This document shows, piece by piece, positions 21,244 through 32,859 of a stretch of 64,000 bases of DNA; the stretch's first letter is position 1, and the number at the start of each line of letters is the position of its first letter. The notes below the pieces were generated by a model that had not been told where the DNA came from, did not search any database, and saw only the letters and a program-made list of their open reading frames with translations. A program made the position numbers and the translations under genes. This stretch comes from Beta vulgaris subsp. vulgaris (Eukaryota > Streptophyta > Magnoliopsida > Caryophyllales > Amaranthaceae). The stretch spans positions 39,249,779 through 39,313,778 of the forward strand of contig NC_079206.1 in NCBI RefSeq assembly GCF_026745355.1, given 5' to 3'.

Positions 21244-23590
21244 TGTAACAGCCCAAACCTCCACTAATCTTAATCAACATCGTTTAATCACAACGGAAGC
21301 GTTATCAAACTAAGATTTGGACTATTACCATGACATTCTCAAATTATAAGGAAGAGAATATCGAATTACCTCAAAAACATACTTTATACATTACTTAATG
21401 CATACAAAGCTGTCCTCATAAGAGCTCTTAGGTTACATACACCAAAAACTAACTAAAGTTCAGTAGTCTATCACTTGCTTAACTATGTAAACATATGTAT
21501 ATAGATGTCATTACTTAATTTACATTATTGAAAGTCTATTACAAAAGTAAACACCTTCATCACATATCCTCGTACCAACCTGCATCAAAACTCTGCCACC
21601 CACCGAGTGACAGGCCACAGAAATGACAAAACAATCAGCAAAGCTGAGTACACACTGTATAATAGAAAATACAAGTTTAGGTGTATTTTGAAAACTAACA
21701 CATAGTTATAATAACAGATAATCACCCTTAACTTAGTTACTATGGTTTCACAAAATCAATCGTTTGGCATGAACGCGAGTGGAGAGGGGTACCACGCAGT
21801 ACCAGCTGTCTCCAAATAGTGAGGGTCGTCACCCAGCCTTTTATTGTTATGCTTGCAAGACTTACCCGGACATGTCCTATAACGCCAGGAATTAGCCCCT
21901 CCTGGAAGGCAACACTAGGGACTCTACCCGCCCTAACTCGGGGTGCCTATTCATGCCTCACTTTCATATTTATAAAATAAGATATTTAATGGTTTATACT
22001 TTAAACCTCAATACTCAAAATCCTTATCAACTCATCCTTAATACTCAGAATCTTATCAACTCCTTTCAATTACCCTTACTTTGATAGTTGAGAAGATTTA
22101 GGGTTTTCATACTTAAAACTAGTTTTTAACATAATAACTTTGATAGAACTTAACCAATTATGTCTTAGGGACTTAAATAATACTCAACATCTATTTCATC
22201 AAGAGATTACCAATTATCAATTACTATATAAGTTCATGTACTAAGCACATCCCATTTAGAAGCATAATCGTATTAACTTAGTGTATAAGTGTTGTTTAAG
22301 TCAATTGAAACATCTCTAAAGAACCTTAGCATGTTATACTTATGTAATTACTCAATATACACATAATAATACACATATCATACATAAATTCATTTCATAA
22401 ACATGCTTTACACAAGAAAGAAACAATCACTTAACTATAAGAGTGGAAAATCTCTAGGTTAAACCAAACTAAGTGTGTACCTTAGCTAAGGATGCTTAAA
22501 GCTCACGAAATTCCTTAATTCACTTGGTTATACTCCTACAGCTTCCCCTGAATGTATAAAATGCTAAAGATTAGTTTCAACAAGCTTATAGATATGAAAA
22601 ACTAAGCTTAAATACAAGAGATGTAAACTGTTGAACTTACAGCAACTTATGTGATCTTTGAACAAGGTTTTCTATATGATTTTATGGTCTAAAGGTTGGA
22701 ACCAAAGTTGTACAACTCTGTATGGATGTTTAGAAGAGTTCTATGTAGAGAAAAGTGGGTGTCAAAGAGGAGAAAATATGAGAAAGGAGACGAAAACCCA
22801 GAACAGCCTTTTATAGCCTGTTCTGGCGGTACCCAAGGAGGAGGGAAAGTGATCTGGGCAACGTCGGTTTCTTGGAGTTTCTGGGTGATTCTTGCTTGAG
22901 GTGTTAGCCTTTGGTGTTGGCTATCATGCATTCAAAGGGCTTTGAGAGATCGACACTTGAGTAGCTGCTAAGCAGCTTTCTTTGAGGATAGGTCTGAGCT
23001 GTAATTCCAGCTGGCCAGGTTTTACTATGTAAGCAATTTACCTTACTAAGCCACGTAATTCTTGGGCTTAAATGACCATTTTAACCTTAAGACATCCTAA
23101 GCATGTCATATATCAAGTTTGGTTAGGTTCTGAGCTCGGATTCAATCCCGAAAGGCTCTTTAACTGGAAGGTCATCGTTACCCGATAAAACAATCTCTAT
23201 ACGATTTTCACAATCTTAATGTTTAAGGCTCTCAAGGACTTTTCAACTTATCTATTGGTTTCCAAAGTCTTCTTATCCAATAAGAATGGTAGATCTTACC
23301 TACTTTTGCCCTCGTATGGTGTTGGAGAGTATTCTAATCTACTTTAAGCACTACAACAATGAAACTTAGCATAACTGATAGTTTCAAGTAACTATCTTCC
23401 ACCTAGAACCTTAAAATCCTATAACTCTATATGAAGTAGTCAATTAACTTACGTAAAACATATAAGTTAACTAATTAAACATAATATCATAGGAAATACA
23501 CAGTTAGACTGCTCTGTAGTTACTTTAATACGATCTCATGCTTTAGCACATAATCATGGTTTTGAGTTAGGGCTTCTTAGGGCTATTACA
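21244..23590 (-). repeat. LTR1 5' LTR
   Basis: This 2347-bp partner of 12933-15282 lies upstream of gag in element orientation and so should hold the active promoter. It has TG...CA ends. Confidence 0.93.
22807..22815 (-). promoter_or_regulatory. Candidate TATA box of LTR1
   Basis: On minus it reads TATAAAAGG. It is enclosed by a 9-base inverted repeat, CCAGAACAG before and CTGTTCTGG after (22798-22826). The other LTR keeps the same structure at about 14490-14520. The transcription start is not known. Confidence 0.55.
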
Positions 23591-23886
23591 CATATATATA
23601 TGTTTTGTATATTTTTTGACTTTGTCGATTCCAAATACACAGTGAGAGGGGAGATGTTAAATGTGCAGACCTGCAGATCTACACCTTTTCTTGATATTAA
23701 ATTTGATAATCTACTGCGGTTTTGAGGTTAAAACCGGATCAGTTAATGTGATTAACTGATCCATTTTTACCTTAGAACCGCATCAATAAATATATTGAAT
23801 CTGCTACGAGCCTATCCGATGCGGACCAAAACCGAATCAGTAAGCCCGATTTTGACCGCATAGGATAGGATTTTTTTCCACTAGTG
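23591..23886. repeat. Right subterminal region of CACTA A
   Basis: Motifs such as GATGCGGACCAAAACCG, AACCGCATCA and ACCGGATCAG in both orientations lead to the end CCACTAGTG. The block matches the complement of B's left end (27795-28030). Confidence 0.75.
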
Positions 23887-25399
23887 GGAACATAAATATA
23901 ATTTTAGGCCTATTTCGGCCTTTTCCCGTCCAATTTGTACTTTTCGAGTCATTTAACCCCAAATTATTTTTGAACATGATAATAGGAGGTATTATATAAC
24001 TAGATTGGTCGAATTTCGGGAACGTAAATGTGATTTTACGCCTATTTCGACCTTTTCACGTCTAATTTGTGCAGGGAGGTGGACAGGGGTTGGGGAGCTG
24101 TGTGTAGGGGAGGGCATGGGTGGGGGAGGGTCTGTGCAGAATATGGGAGGGGTGTGGTGGGGAGGGGAGGTGGGAAGGGGTGTGGTAGGGAGGGGTCTGT
24201 GCAGGATGTGGTGGGGAGGGGTCTGTGTAGGGTGTGGTCGGGAGGGGAACTGGGAAGGGGTGTGGGAGGTGGTATGTGCAGGGGTGGGTGTGGGAAGGTG
24301 CAGGGTGGCCAGAGGTGCATAGATCAAACCACCTCTGCCCACCCTGTACACACCCACACCCATACACACACCCACACCCACCCCTGACCCACCCCACACC
24401 TGCCCACCCACACCCTCTGCACACCCCACACTTGCCCACCCCTGCCCACCCCTGCCCACCTCCCTACACAGACCACCACCCACACCCCATTACCACACCC
24501 ACCTCCCCTCCCACACCCCTGCCCCACACTCACATCCTCATCCCTCCCTCAACCCCCTGCTCACCCCTCTCCCACCCCTGCACACCCCTCCCCAACCCCC
24601 TGCACACTCTTCCCCCACCTCCCCCAACCCCCTGCACACTCTTCCCCCACCTCCCCCAACCTCTGCCCACATCCCCACCCCTACACAACTCTTCCCACCT
24701 CCCCACCCCTGCACACCTCTTCCCACCTCCTCACCCCTACACACCTCTGCCCACCTACCCCAACCCCCTGCCCACCCCTCCTCTACCCCTACGCACTTGT
24801 CTATTTTGGCCTTTTTGCGTTTAGTTATTAGATTTCTAGTCATTTAACCCCAAATTATTTTTGATCATGATAATATAAGGTATAATATAACTAGTATGTA
24901 AGTTTTTTGGGTTGCATTTGTTGTTGGTCGAATTTCGAGAACGTAAATGTGATTTTAGGCCAATTTTGGCGGATTTGCGTCCAATTTGTACTTCTCGAGT
25001 CATTTAACTTCAAAGTCTTTTTGAACATGATAATATGAGGTACAATACAACTAGTGTGTAGATTTTTAGGCTTGCATTTGTTGTTGGTCGAATTTCGGGA
25101 ACATAAATGTGATTTTAGGCCTATTATGGCTGATTCGCGTCCAATTTGTACTCCTCGAGTCATTTCACCCCAAATTCTTTTTGAACATGATAATATTAGG
25201 TATAGTATAACTAGTAAGTAGATTTTTAGGCTTGCATTTGTTGTTGGTCGAATTTCAGGAACGTAAATGTGATTTTAGGGTAATTTTGGCCGATTCGCGT
25301 CCAATTTGTACTTCTCGAGTCATTTAACCCCAAATTATTTTTGAACATGATAATATGAGGTATAATATAACTAGTGTGTATATTATTAGGCTTGCATTT
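23887..25399. repeat. 3' tandem repeats of CACTA D, second block, with G/C-rich palindrome
   Basis: Units of 160 bases start with TTGTTGGTCGAATTTC at 24921, 25081 and 25241, after partial units at 23887 and 24004. Between them (24066-24795) lies a large low-complexity foldback: a G-rich half (to about 24310) and a C-rich half (from about 24330) around a near-palindrome centred at about 24325. The open frames in this tract, up to 196 codons, are Pro/His/Thr-rich or Gly/Val-rich products of composition. Confidence 0.8.
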
Positions 25400-26893
25400 T
25401 GTTATTTCACTAGGAACAATACAAGAGGGGGTGAATTGTATGGGTGAGAAATAAACGCAACTTTTTGTGGAATTATAAAACAATGAAAGGAACAAGAGAA
25501 AGACACAAGAGATTTTACAAGGAAAAACTTATTGGGCCCAACAAGAAGAAACAACCTTGACCACTAGGGATTTAAAACTCAACTCTGTCACTATAATAGG
25601 CCAAAACACCTTTGTTACAAACCTACTATCTCTCGAGCCACTCCTTGAGTTCCTCTACAAACTCAAGCCCAACAACGGTTCCCTCTAACTGTTGTTCTTC
25701 TCGAACTTCACTCGAAGTTCCTTTCATTTTCGTTGCTTCACTCAAAGCCTCACACTTTATAGGATTCACCCAAACCCTTTCCCCAAACTCAAATAATAAG
25801 AGTTCTTCTTAACTCTTTTCTCAACTCGAAATACAAAATAGTAGAATGATAGAAAGTACTAATGAAACAATGAACTCATATGGCTACAAAACTTGGAACT
25901 TGGAACTTTGAACTTTGGTGGTACTGACTCAATAAAAGTGATTCTTAAATTAATACCTTTGTAGATTAATTATTACTTTGTCAGACACACATTGAAACTC
26001 AGTTAAGTGCGTGTCTTAAATAACAGTAAGTTTAATGAACGTGGTTTAGATCATGTGTTAGTGGGTAAAAACATTTTCCCATGATGTTTCTTAACCAGAG
26101 GAACACGTTCCTTTTGACACCCATGATCTCCATGATCTACTTTAAACGTGTGTTATGGAAATTCTACTGCTTCCTTAATTATAGCAACCATTTATGCAGT
26201 AAACCAAAAATCCGATTTAATTAAAAAGTATTTTAATTAATAAAACCAAAATTAAATCCTTTTATCAAAATAATATCTTTTAAAATATTTTATCTAAAAA
26301 CCGAAAAAGATTTTATTTTCAATAAAGATAAAATCTTTTCTTTAAAATATTTTCTTTAAAATTAGATTTTTAACAAACACAAAACAGTTTCCTAAATTTT
26401 AGCCTTTAACAATTCAACTGACACATTATAACTGTTGCACCATATAATACTTGTCTAGTTTCTTTAATTTCGTTAGTTCCTTAATAGTGCTAGTTCATCA
26501 GTTCCTTACAAAGGAATTGATAAACACTATCTTATAATTTTAGTCACTTCATCGTTTTAGACACATGTTTGCTATACTAGTTCCACTAACATAGTTCCAT
26601 AGGAACAATTCCTTTATTCACAGGAACAACTCCGTAGTTCCAATTCATTACCTTATGAAGATCTTTGTTTCTTACATAAGAAACCTAATTACACCCTTAT
26701 GTAAAAAAGCTCTTCTTCTCTTGGAGTTCCAACACAAGAACTTCATTCTTCTCTTGGAGTTCCAACTCACGAACTTCACTTATAATCTTTATAAAGCACC
26801 ATTGTTAATTCATGAACCTTGCACACATAAAACTTGTAAACCTTGTTAGTTATTACTTTAGTTTGTCATCATCAAAACCATATTGGCTCAACA
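25400..26893 (-). mobile_element. Solo LTR of the X/Y family
   Basis: The 1494-bp segment begins TGTTATTTCACTAGGAACA and ends GGCTCAACA, and is flanked by a perfect 5-bp duplication CATTT (25395-25399 and 26894-26898). Its complement begins TGTTGAGCC and matches the 3' LTR of element Y (62137-63493) over its whole length, including the GAGGGGGTGAATTGTA region. Nothing internal to an LTR element remains. It was produced by recombination between LTRs. Confidence 0.88.
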
Positions 26894-27469
26894 CATTTAT
26901 TATTGGTCGAATTTCGGTTATTTTTTTTTGGAAGGAAGGTGTTCGGCGGAGGGAGGGGGCTGCCACGGTGGGTGCTGGGCAGAGGATGGGGATGTGAGTG
27001 TGCAGAGATCGTGGGAGGTGGGCAGAGGGGTGTGGGAGGTGGTCTGTGGGTAGGCAGGGGTGGGGTTGTGGGTGTGGGGTGGGATGAGATGGCAGTAGGG
27101 GGTGCTGTACTGGTAGCAGGTTTGGCCTTGGCTGGGGGTGCCAAGAAGTTTGGTATTGTTTTGGGCATAAACCGCGTCCCTTCTATATTTGAAGGGTTGC
27201 GGTTTATGAATAAACGCATCCCTTTTGATGATGAAGGGCTGCGGTTTTTTGCTAAACCGCAGCCCTTCATAATCAAAAGGGCTGCGGGTTTTTTTTCCTA
27301 CATCGCAACATTTCAAGTACTGAAGGGTTGTGGTTTGTTTAAAAACAGCAACCCTTCCTTTTTGCTGAAGGGCTGCTACAGCAAGGGCTGCTACAGCAAG
27401 GGCTGCTAGCAAAAAACACAGCCCTTAGGGTTATTTTGACCGCAACCCTTGCGTATTTTTCCACTAGTG
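26894..27469 (+). repeat. 3' end of CACTA D: G-rich tract and subterminal repeats
   Basis: After one last GTCGAATTTCGG unit comes a G-rich tract (26930-27145), then from 27165 to the end alternating AAGGGCTGCGG / CCGCAGCCCTT motifs, including three direct copies of AAGGGCTGCTACAGC-like sequence (27365-27410). It closes with TTTTTCCACTAGTG at 27469. Confidence 0.78.
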
Positions 27470-27794
27470 ATTAGACTTGGAAAGGGTTTGACATAGACTT
27501 AGGTTCACATAAAAATGCAAATGGGCCTAGATTTTGACATGAGTAAGACTTATATGATGGACTCTAATGCTAGTGGGCCTAAGATGAATGCATGGATTCA
27601 AATTTAGATAGGCCTAATATGAATGCAAAGTGGACTATAATTCTCATGGGCCTAAAATGAATGCAAGTGGATTGAATTTGGTTGATTGGATTGGATTGAA
27701 GGTGTTTGGATTAGGCTTAGAATTTTCGAAATTCGTTTTTGAAAGGAACTCCTTGTTTTTATCTTTTGTTAGGAAGATAATTTTGACAAATATA
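27470..27794. other. Unassigned sequence between CACTA D and B
   Basis: It holds degenerate repeats of GGGCCTAAAATGAATGCAAG (about 27575, 27620, 27650). It resumes on the other side of B at 35353. No coding signal. Confidence 0.45.
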
Positions 27795-28037
27795 CACTAA
27801 TGAAAAAAAGCCCATCAAATGCGGTTGAAATCGGGCTTACTGATACGGTTTTGGTCCGCATCAAGTGGGCTTGTAGCAGATCCCATTTTTTTAATGATCC
27901 GGTCAAAAATCGCATTAGTAAGGTTTAAATTCATGTCAAAAAAAGTGCATACCTGCAGGTTGCAGGTCTGCACTAAATTCATGTTTTTGGCTTCTTCATT
28001 TGTGGAATACTTGAAAAGTGGACAATAAAATAAATTC

Positions 28038-28039
28038 TA

Positions 28040-28076
<37 letters not shown>

Positions 28077-28084
28077 ATATATAT

Positions 28085-28131
<47 letters not shown>
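28038..28131. repeat. (TA)n microsatellite in CACTA B
   Basis: About 90 bases of alternating TA, interrupted by four TTA phase shifts. The length may be unreliable in the assembly. Confidence 0.9.
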
Positions 28132-28599
28132 ATACATTCTACATAGAAACAATCCAAAATTATACAAAATACATAGAAAATTAGCTACATATATAGAGAA
28201 AATTATATGAAAACTAAACATAAATACATAGAAACAACATTTCAACATAAATACAGAAAATTAAACAAATATACAAAAATAACAAATTAACATATATACA
28301 ACATTAACATACATAGAGAATTAATATATGTACAGAAAATTACAATACATATCCAAAACCAACAACTACAAAGAACCATAATAAAGCAAAAATTAAGAGC
28401 CCGAAAACGAAAAAGCGAAAATTAAGAACCCGAAAATTATAAGAAAATGGAAGCCAATAAAATCGAAACGAAAATGGAAGCCCAAAAAACCAAAATAAAA
28501 ACCTACATCCAAAACCAGATCCAAAAACTAAATCTCAAATAAAATGAAAAAATCTGGTAAAAAAAACAAAAAACGGAAAAAAAATTCAACAAATCCAAA

Positions 28600-29402
28600 A
28601 ACAAGAACTTAGGAATGCATGATAGTAAATCCCATCAAAAATCAAACGAACGAATTTCTTGTGTACATATTTTCGATTCTTTGTCTTTTTATTTCTTCGT
28701 TTCGCTCTTCATTTCTTTCTTCGTTTCTTCGTTCCCCATTTTCGCTCTTCGTTTCTTCATTTTCTGATTTTTCTTCATTCATCGTTATTCGTTTCTTTGT
28801 TTTGTGAAGAAGTAGAGAGGAGAGAGAGAGGTAAGGTGTTGTGTGATACCATGGAAGAACAAAAACTTAGGGATGCATGGTAGTACAGAGGAAAGAGGAG
28901 AGAGGAGAGATCTAGCGGCGTGGTGTGAGGGAGGAGTAGAGAGAGGAGAGAGGAGAGATCTAATGACGGCGTGGGGTGAGGGAGGAGTAGAGAGGAGAGA
29001 GAGACAGAGAGGGGAGAGGAGGGAGATTAGGGTTTGATAGTTATGAGGGACGAGAGAGAGTTTGGTTCTGGAGGAGAGGAGAGTGTTAGGGTTAGGAGTA
29101 AGGAGGGGAGTTAGTGTTAGGAGGCTGAGCCATAATTCAACGTGCGTACTGGGCCATAATTCAGCGTGCTGGCCCAACGGTTGGAAACGCGGGTTTTGAG
29201 CAAAATAAAAATAAAAATCTGATACGATCCACCAAATCGCATTAGATTTTTAAAAACCGCATCGATTCATTTAATTTGATGCGCTCTACAAGAGGACCGC
29301 ATCAGATTATACTACCAACTTTCCCTCCCATTTTTAAGGTTGATTTTCGGACGCGATGTTACAAAAATCGCATCTGTTACTAGGTGACATATAAGGTTTT
29401 TT
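28600..29402. repeat. Right subterminal region of CACTA B
   Basis: Complementary counterpart of A's left region: TCTTCGTTTC-type repeats (28690-28800), GAGAGAGGAGAG-type repeats (28815-29110) with a duplicated GAGGGAGGAGTAGAGAG unit, then ACCGCATCAGATT-type motifs to the end. The open frames (28785-29177) are compositional. Confidence 0.65.
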
Positions 29403-29407
29403 CCACT

Positions 29408-30105
29408 TGATATGATTACTAAACCAAGAAGTCTAATAATCAAGAATGAATAAGAATCTTGAAGATATGAACTCCAAGAACTTCGAACAACCAAGCAATA
29501 AAGTCGAACAAGGGATATGGATTTATTCAAGATCACTCTTGAAACTTGAATAAAAACTCTAAACACTCTTAAACCACTCCTGGAATTAAGATGTTTAACA
29601 CTAAGAACTTATCACTCCTGAAAAGTTATTAATGGTTTCAATTGTAAGCTTTTAAAACAAACAATCAAGAAGATGTATAAACACAAAATAAACTCTAAGT
29701 ATTATTGAAAGAAACGTCCCTTTATATAGGGTACAACTTAGGCTAATCCAACTATGAAAACTTATCCTAATTCTACTAGGAAAACATATACTTATCCTAC
29801 TCCTAGTTTATTAAATCACATGCCTAAAAGATAACATGTACAAGTCACATGTTTATCTTTGTAAAACATAAAACATAAACATAGCAATCCTTATTCTACT
29901 AGGATTCTATGTAGCAAACAAGGAGTAATCCTAATTGAACTAGGATTCCTCTTTACCCCTTTCCACGCCACCATCCATGCCATCATCCAAGTCCCATGTT
30001 AGCACACAAGCTAAGACTTGGTTCTTGTTCTTGATTTGGAACCCTAAAGTGTCCATGGTCAAGTCAATAGGCTCATGGTTAACAAGTGCCTATGCATCCA
30101 TATCA
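29408..30105 (-). repeat. LTR2 3' LTR
   Basis: 698 bp, close match to 34650-35343 with substitutions and several single-base indels. The end of pol reads into it (DMDA then stop). Confidence 0.92.
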
Positions 30106-30122
30106 TTCTCCCCCTCCACAAA
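30106..30122 (-). other. LTR2 polypurine tract
   Basis: On minus, TTTTGTGGAGGGGGAGAA stands directly before the 3' LTR. It overlaps the end of the pol frame. Confidence 0.8.
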
Positions 30123-31200
30123 AGAATTTGCCCTCAAATTCTCATCATCATAGTAAGGAGATAGATCACCTACATTGAAAGTAGCACTTACATTCCATAC
30201 TCATCTGGTAAATCTATTTTGTAAGCACTATCTCCAATGAATCCAATAACCTCAAATGGTCCATCAGCTCGAGGCATAAGCTTGTTCTTCCTTTTGCTAG
30301 GAAACCTCTCCTTCCTCAAATGTATCCATACAAGATCACCAACCTTGAACCTATGTTGTTTGCGCCCCTTGTTAGCTCTTGTCTTGTATTGAATATTCAT
30401 CTTTTCAATCCTTACCTTCACTTGTTCACAAGTTTTGTTGAATGCTTCTAATCTCTTCTTTGCATCCATGTGTATTTCATGCTTAGGCATTGCAACAAAA
30501 TCAATAGGAAGTAAAGGATTAATACCATACACTACCTCAAATGGTGAATGAGATGTAGTAGATGAATGTGCTCTATTATAAGCAAATTCTGCATGAGCAA
30601 GCTTGATATCCCAATCCTTTTGTGTCTTACTCACCAATCCCCTTAGCAAAGTTCCCAATGCACGATTTGTCACCTCAGTTTGACCATCTGTTTGAGGATG
30701 ATGACTAGTACTAAAGAGTAACTTAGTCCCTAGCATGCGCCACAAGCATCTCCAAAAGTGACTTAGGAATTTAGAATCCCTATCAGATACAATGCTCCTT
30801 GGTATGCCATGTAGTTTAATGATCTCTCTAAAGTATAAATCAGCTACATGTGATGCATCATCAGTTTTGTGCATAGGAACAAAGTGAGCCATCTTAGAGA
30901 AACGATCCACTACCACCATTATGGCATCTTTCCCTCTTTGAGTTCGAGGCAACCCTACTATAAAATCCATGCTCACACTATCCCATGGTTAATGAGGAAC
31001 TGGTAAAGGTGTATAGAGACCTTTATGGAAAGTACTCTTAGACTTTTGACAAGTAGCACAATGTGTAACCACCAAGTGCACATCTTTTACCATGTGTGGC
31101 CAATAGCAGTTTTCTTGTAATGCATCAAGAGTCTTTTGAACTCCAAAATGTCCAGCACTCCTCCACTATGAACCTCCCTTACTAGAAGCCTTCTCACCAC
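30108..31200 (-). pseudogene. LTR2 integrase
   Basis: The N-terminal zinc region is readable with frameshifts (GHFGVQKTLDALQENCYW, THCATCQKSKS, 31170-31040). An in-frame TAA at about 30990 stands just before PWDSVSMDFIVGLPR. The core (30976-30188) has the catalytic residues in MDFIVGLPR, SIVSDRDSKFLSHFW and HHPQTDGQTEVTNRALG. The C-terminal part has HRFKVGDLVWIHLRKERFPS and LMPRADGPFEV. After YGM a one-base shift leads to SATFNVGDLSPYYDDENLRA, continuing into the polypurine tract. Damage is slight: a stop and a few frameshifts. Confidence 0.88.
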
Positions 31201-31202
31201 AC

Positions 31203-31914
31203 TTAGGCACACATAACTTGTTTCCTTAAAAAGAAACACTTCATGTAACACATAGGACCTTCTTGTCGAGCCATTTTCTCCTTGAAATCCACATCTTCTT
31301 TGTATAACTCCTTATAGTGTTCGAACCCTAGGACTTGTGCATCCACAATAGTTAACAAATAGGAACGCCTAGACAATGCATCTGCCACTATGTTGTCTTA
31401 CCTTCTTTATACTTTGAAGAAAATGTGAATGATTGAAGAAACTCCACCCACTTAGCATGTCTATGATTGAGCTTTTGTTGGCCATGAATGTACTTTAATG
31501 CTTCATGATCAGAATGAAGAATGAAAGGTTTTGGTCTAAGATAATGTGACCAATGATCTAATGCACGAACAATGGCATAAAATTCTCTATCATAGTTAGA
31601 ATAATTGAGTTTAGCTCCACTCAATTTCTCACTAAAGTATGAAATTGGCCTCTTTTCTTGCAATAGAACAGCTCCAATCCTACTCCACTTGCATCACATT
31701 CCACCTCAAATAGTTTATGGAAATTAGGTAATGCTAAAACAGGTGCACAACATAGTTTACCTTTTATATCTTCAAATGCTTGTTGTGCTAAGGAAGTCCA
31801 AGTAAACTCTCCTTTCTTCATTAACTCTGTGATAGGTGCCATGATAGAAGAAAAGTTTCTAATGAATCTCCTATAAAAAGATGCCAAACCATGGAAGCTT
31901 CGACATTCAGACAC
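31203..31914 (-). pseudogene. LTR2 RNase H
   Basis: Pieces in three frames make up the domain: [20 protein letters not shown] and [12 protein letters not shown] (end of RT), [11 protein letters not shown] (catalytic Asp), then after a frameshift [36 protein letters not shown] and [19 protein letters not shown], and finally MADALSRR. Two frameshifts (near 31640 and 31390) break it. Confidence 0.86.
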
Positions 31915-31946
31915 ATTCTTGGGTGCTATCCAAGATGAAATTGCTT

Positions 31947-32848
31947 TTACTTTATCAGGATCAACATAACTCCTTCTTGTGACACAATATACCCCAAAAA
32001 TGCCACCTTGTTTACAAGAAACTCACACTTCTCTAGCTTTCCATAGAGTTTTTGTTCTCTTAATTTTATGAAGAGATGGCGCAAGTAAACCAAGTGTTCT
32101 TCCACACTCTTGCTATAGATTAGTATATCATCCAAATAAACAACCACAAATTTATTAAGGAAAGGACGAAGTACCTCATTCATTAGCCTCATAAAGGAAC
32201 TAGGCGCATTGCATAAGCCAAAGGGCATGACCATCCATCATACAACCCTTGCTTTGTCTTGAAGGCTGTTTTCCATTCATCTCCTTCCCTAATCCTCATT
32301 TGACGATATCCACTTCGAAGATCAATCTTAGAAAAGATTGAAGCACCATGTAATTCATCCAACATATCCTCTAATCTAGGCATAGGAAACCTATATTTAA
32401 CTGTGATGTTGTTTACTGCTCTACTATCTATGCACATCCTCCATGTTCCATCTTTCTTAGGAACTAGTAAAGCTGGCACAGCACATGGATTCATACTTTC
32501 CCTTACATAACCCCTCTCAATTAGCTCTTCAATTTGGCGTTGCAATTCCTTAGAAGCCACTGGATCACATCTATAAGCAGGTTTGTTAGGTAATGGTGCA
32601 CCAAGAACAAGATCAATAGCATGTTCTATCCCTCTTAAAGGTGGAAGACCTTGTGGTAACTCCTCTGGAAAAACATCTTTGAACTCATGCATCAAAGTTT
32701 CAAGTTGATCATTGTTAGGTACCTTGATACTTGTAGTCACTTGCCTCACAACCAAAGCATAAGCATAACCTTTTTCCTCTACTTCATGCTCGAATTCTTT
32801 TGCATTTAGGAAGTAACTTGGTGTCTTAGGTTGTTGTTTAGGTGCCAC
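31947..32848 (-). pseudogene. LTR2 reverse transcriptase
   Basis: The first piece (32848-32189) holds EFKDVFPEELPQGLPPLRGI, RMCIDSRAVNNITVKYRFPM and [21 protein letters not shown] frameshift near 32240 leads to the second (32234-31947) with [20 protein letters not shown] and the catalytic [12 protein letters not shown] (YLDD), then [11 protein letters not shown]. In the family the Arg-Ala-Leu-Asn motif is normally CVDSRAINKIT-like, and it is kept here. Confidence 0.9.
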
Positions 32849-32859
32849 TTGAGTAGGGT

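Larger units (their letters stand above)
12933..23590 (-). mobile_element. Ty3/gypsy Tekay-like LTR retrotransposon 'LTR1'
   Basis: Two long LTRs (12933-15282 and 21244-23590) begin TGTAACAGCCC and end GGGCTATTACA. The 5-bp duplication CATAT is perfect (12928-12932 and 23591-23595). Genes lie on the minus strand in the order gag, protease, RT, RNase H, integrase, with a chromodomain-like tail, which is the Ty3/gypsy order and fits the Tekay clade of chromoviruses. A primer site lies at 21230-21241 and a polypurine tract at 15283-15300. The LTRs are nearly identical, so insertion is recent. It sits inside CACTA A, 51 bases right of the mariner element. Confidence 0.93.
6458..23886 (+). mobile_element. 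Non-autonomous CACTA element 'A' with nested insertions
   Basis: The left end is CACTAGTAGACTAAACC at 6458 and the right end is TTTTCCACTAGTG at 23886. The flanking triplet GGA is duplicated (6455-6457 and 23887-23889), as expected for CACTA insertion. Without the mariner element and LTR1 the element is only about 1.8 kb, with no transposase, so it must have moved in trans. Both ends carry motifs such as ACTGATGCGG in alternating orientation. Element B (27795-35352) is the same family reversed: A's left 1 kb matches the complement of B's right part, and A's right end matches the complement of B's left end. Confidence 0.85.
1876..27469 (+). mobile_element. CACTA element 'D', 3' part, split by nested insertions
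   Basis: D is reconstructed from the pieces left after removing inserted elements: 1876-2448, 5409-6457, 23887-25399 and 26894-27469. In order these give the end of a DUF4216 protein gene, tandem repeats containing TTGTTGGTCGAATTTCGGGA, a G-rich tract, and a subterminal repeat cluster ending CCACTAGTG at 27469. The sequence is continuous across each insertion: the repeat phrase GTCGAATTTCGGGAAC is split exactly at element A, and GCATTT at the solo LTR. The 5' part is missing, replaced by element C and the window edge. Continuity is seen in the sequence; calling it one element is inference. Confidence 0.6.

Noticed and set aside
23992..24843. Several long ORFs (up to 196 codons) on both strands
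   Set aside because: They follow from the G-rich/C-rich low-complexity foldback; all frames are open and the products are simple Pro/His or Gly/Val sequences.
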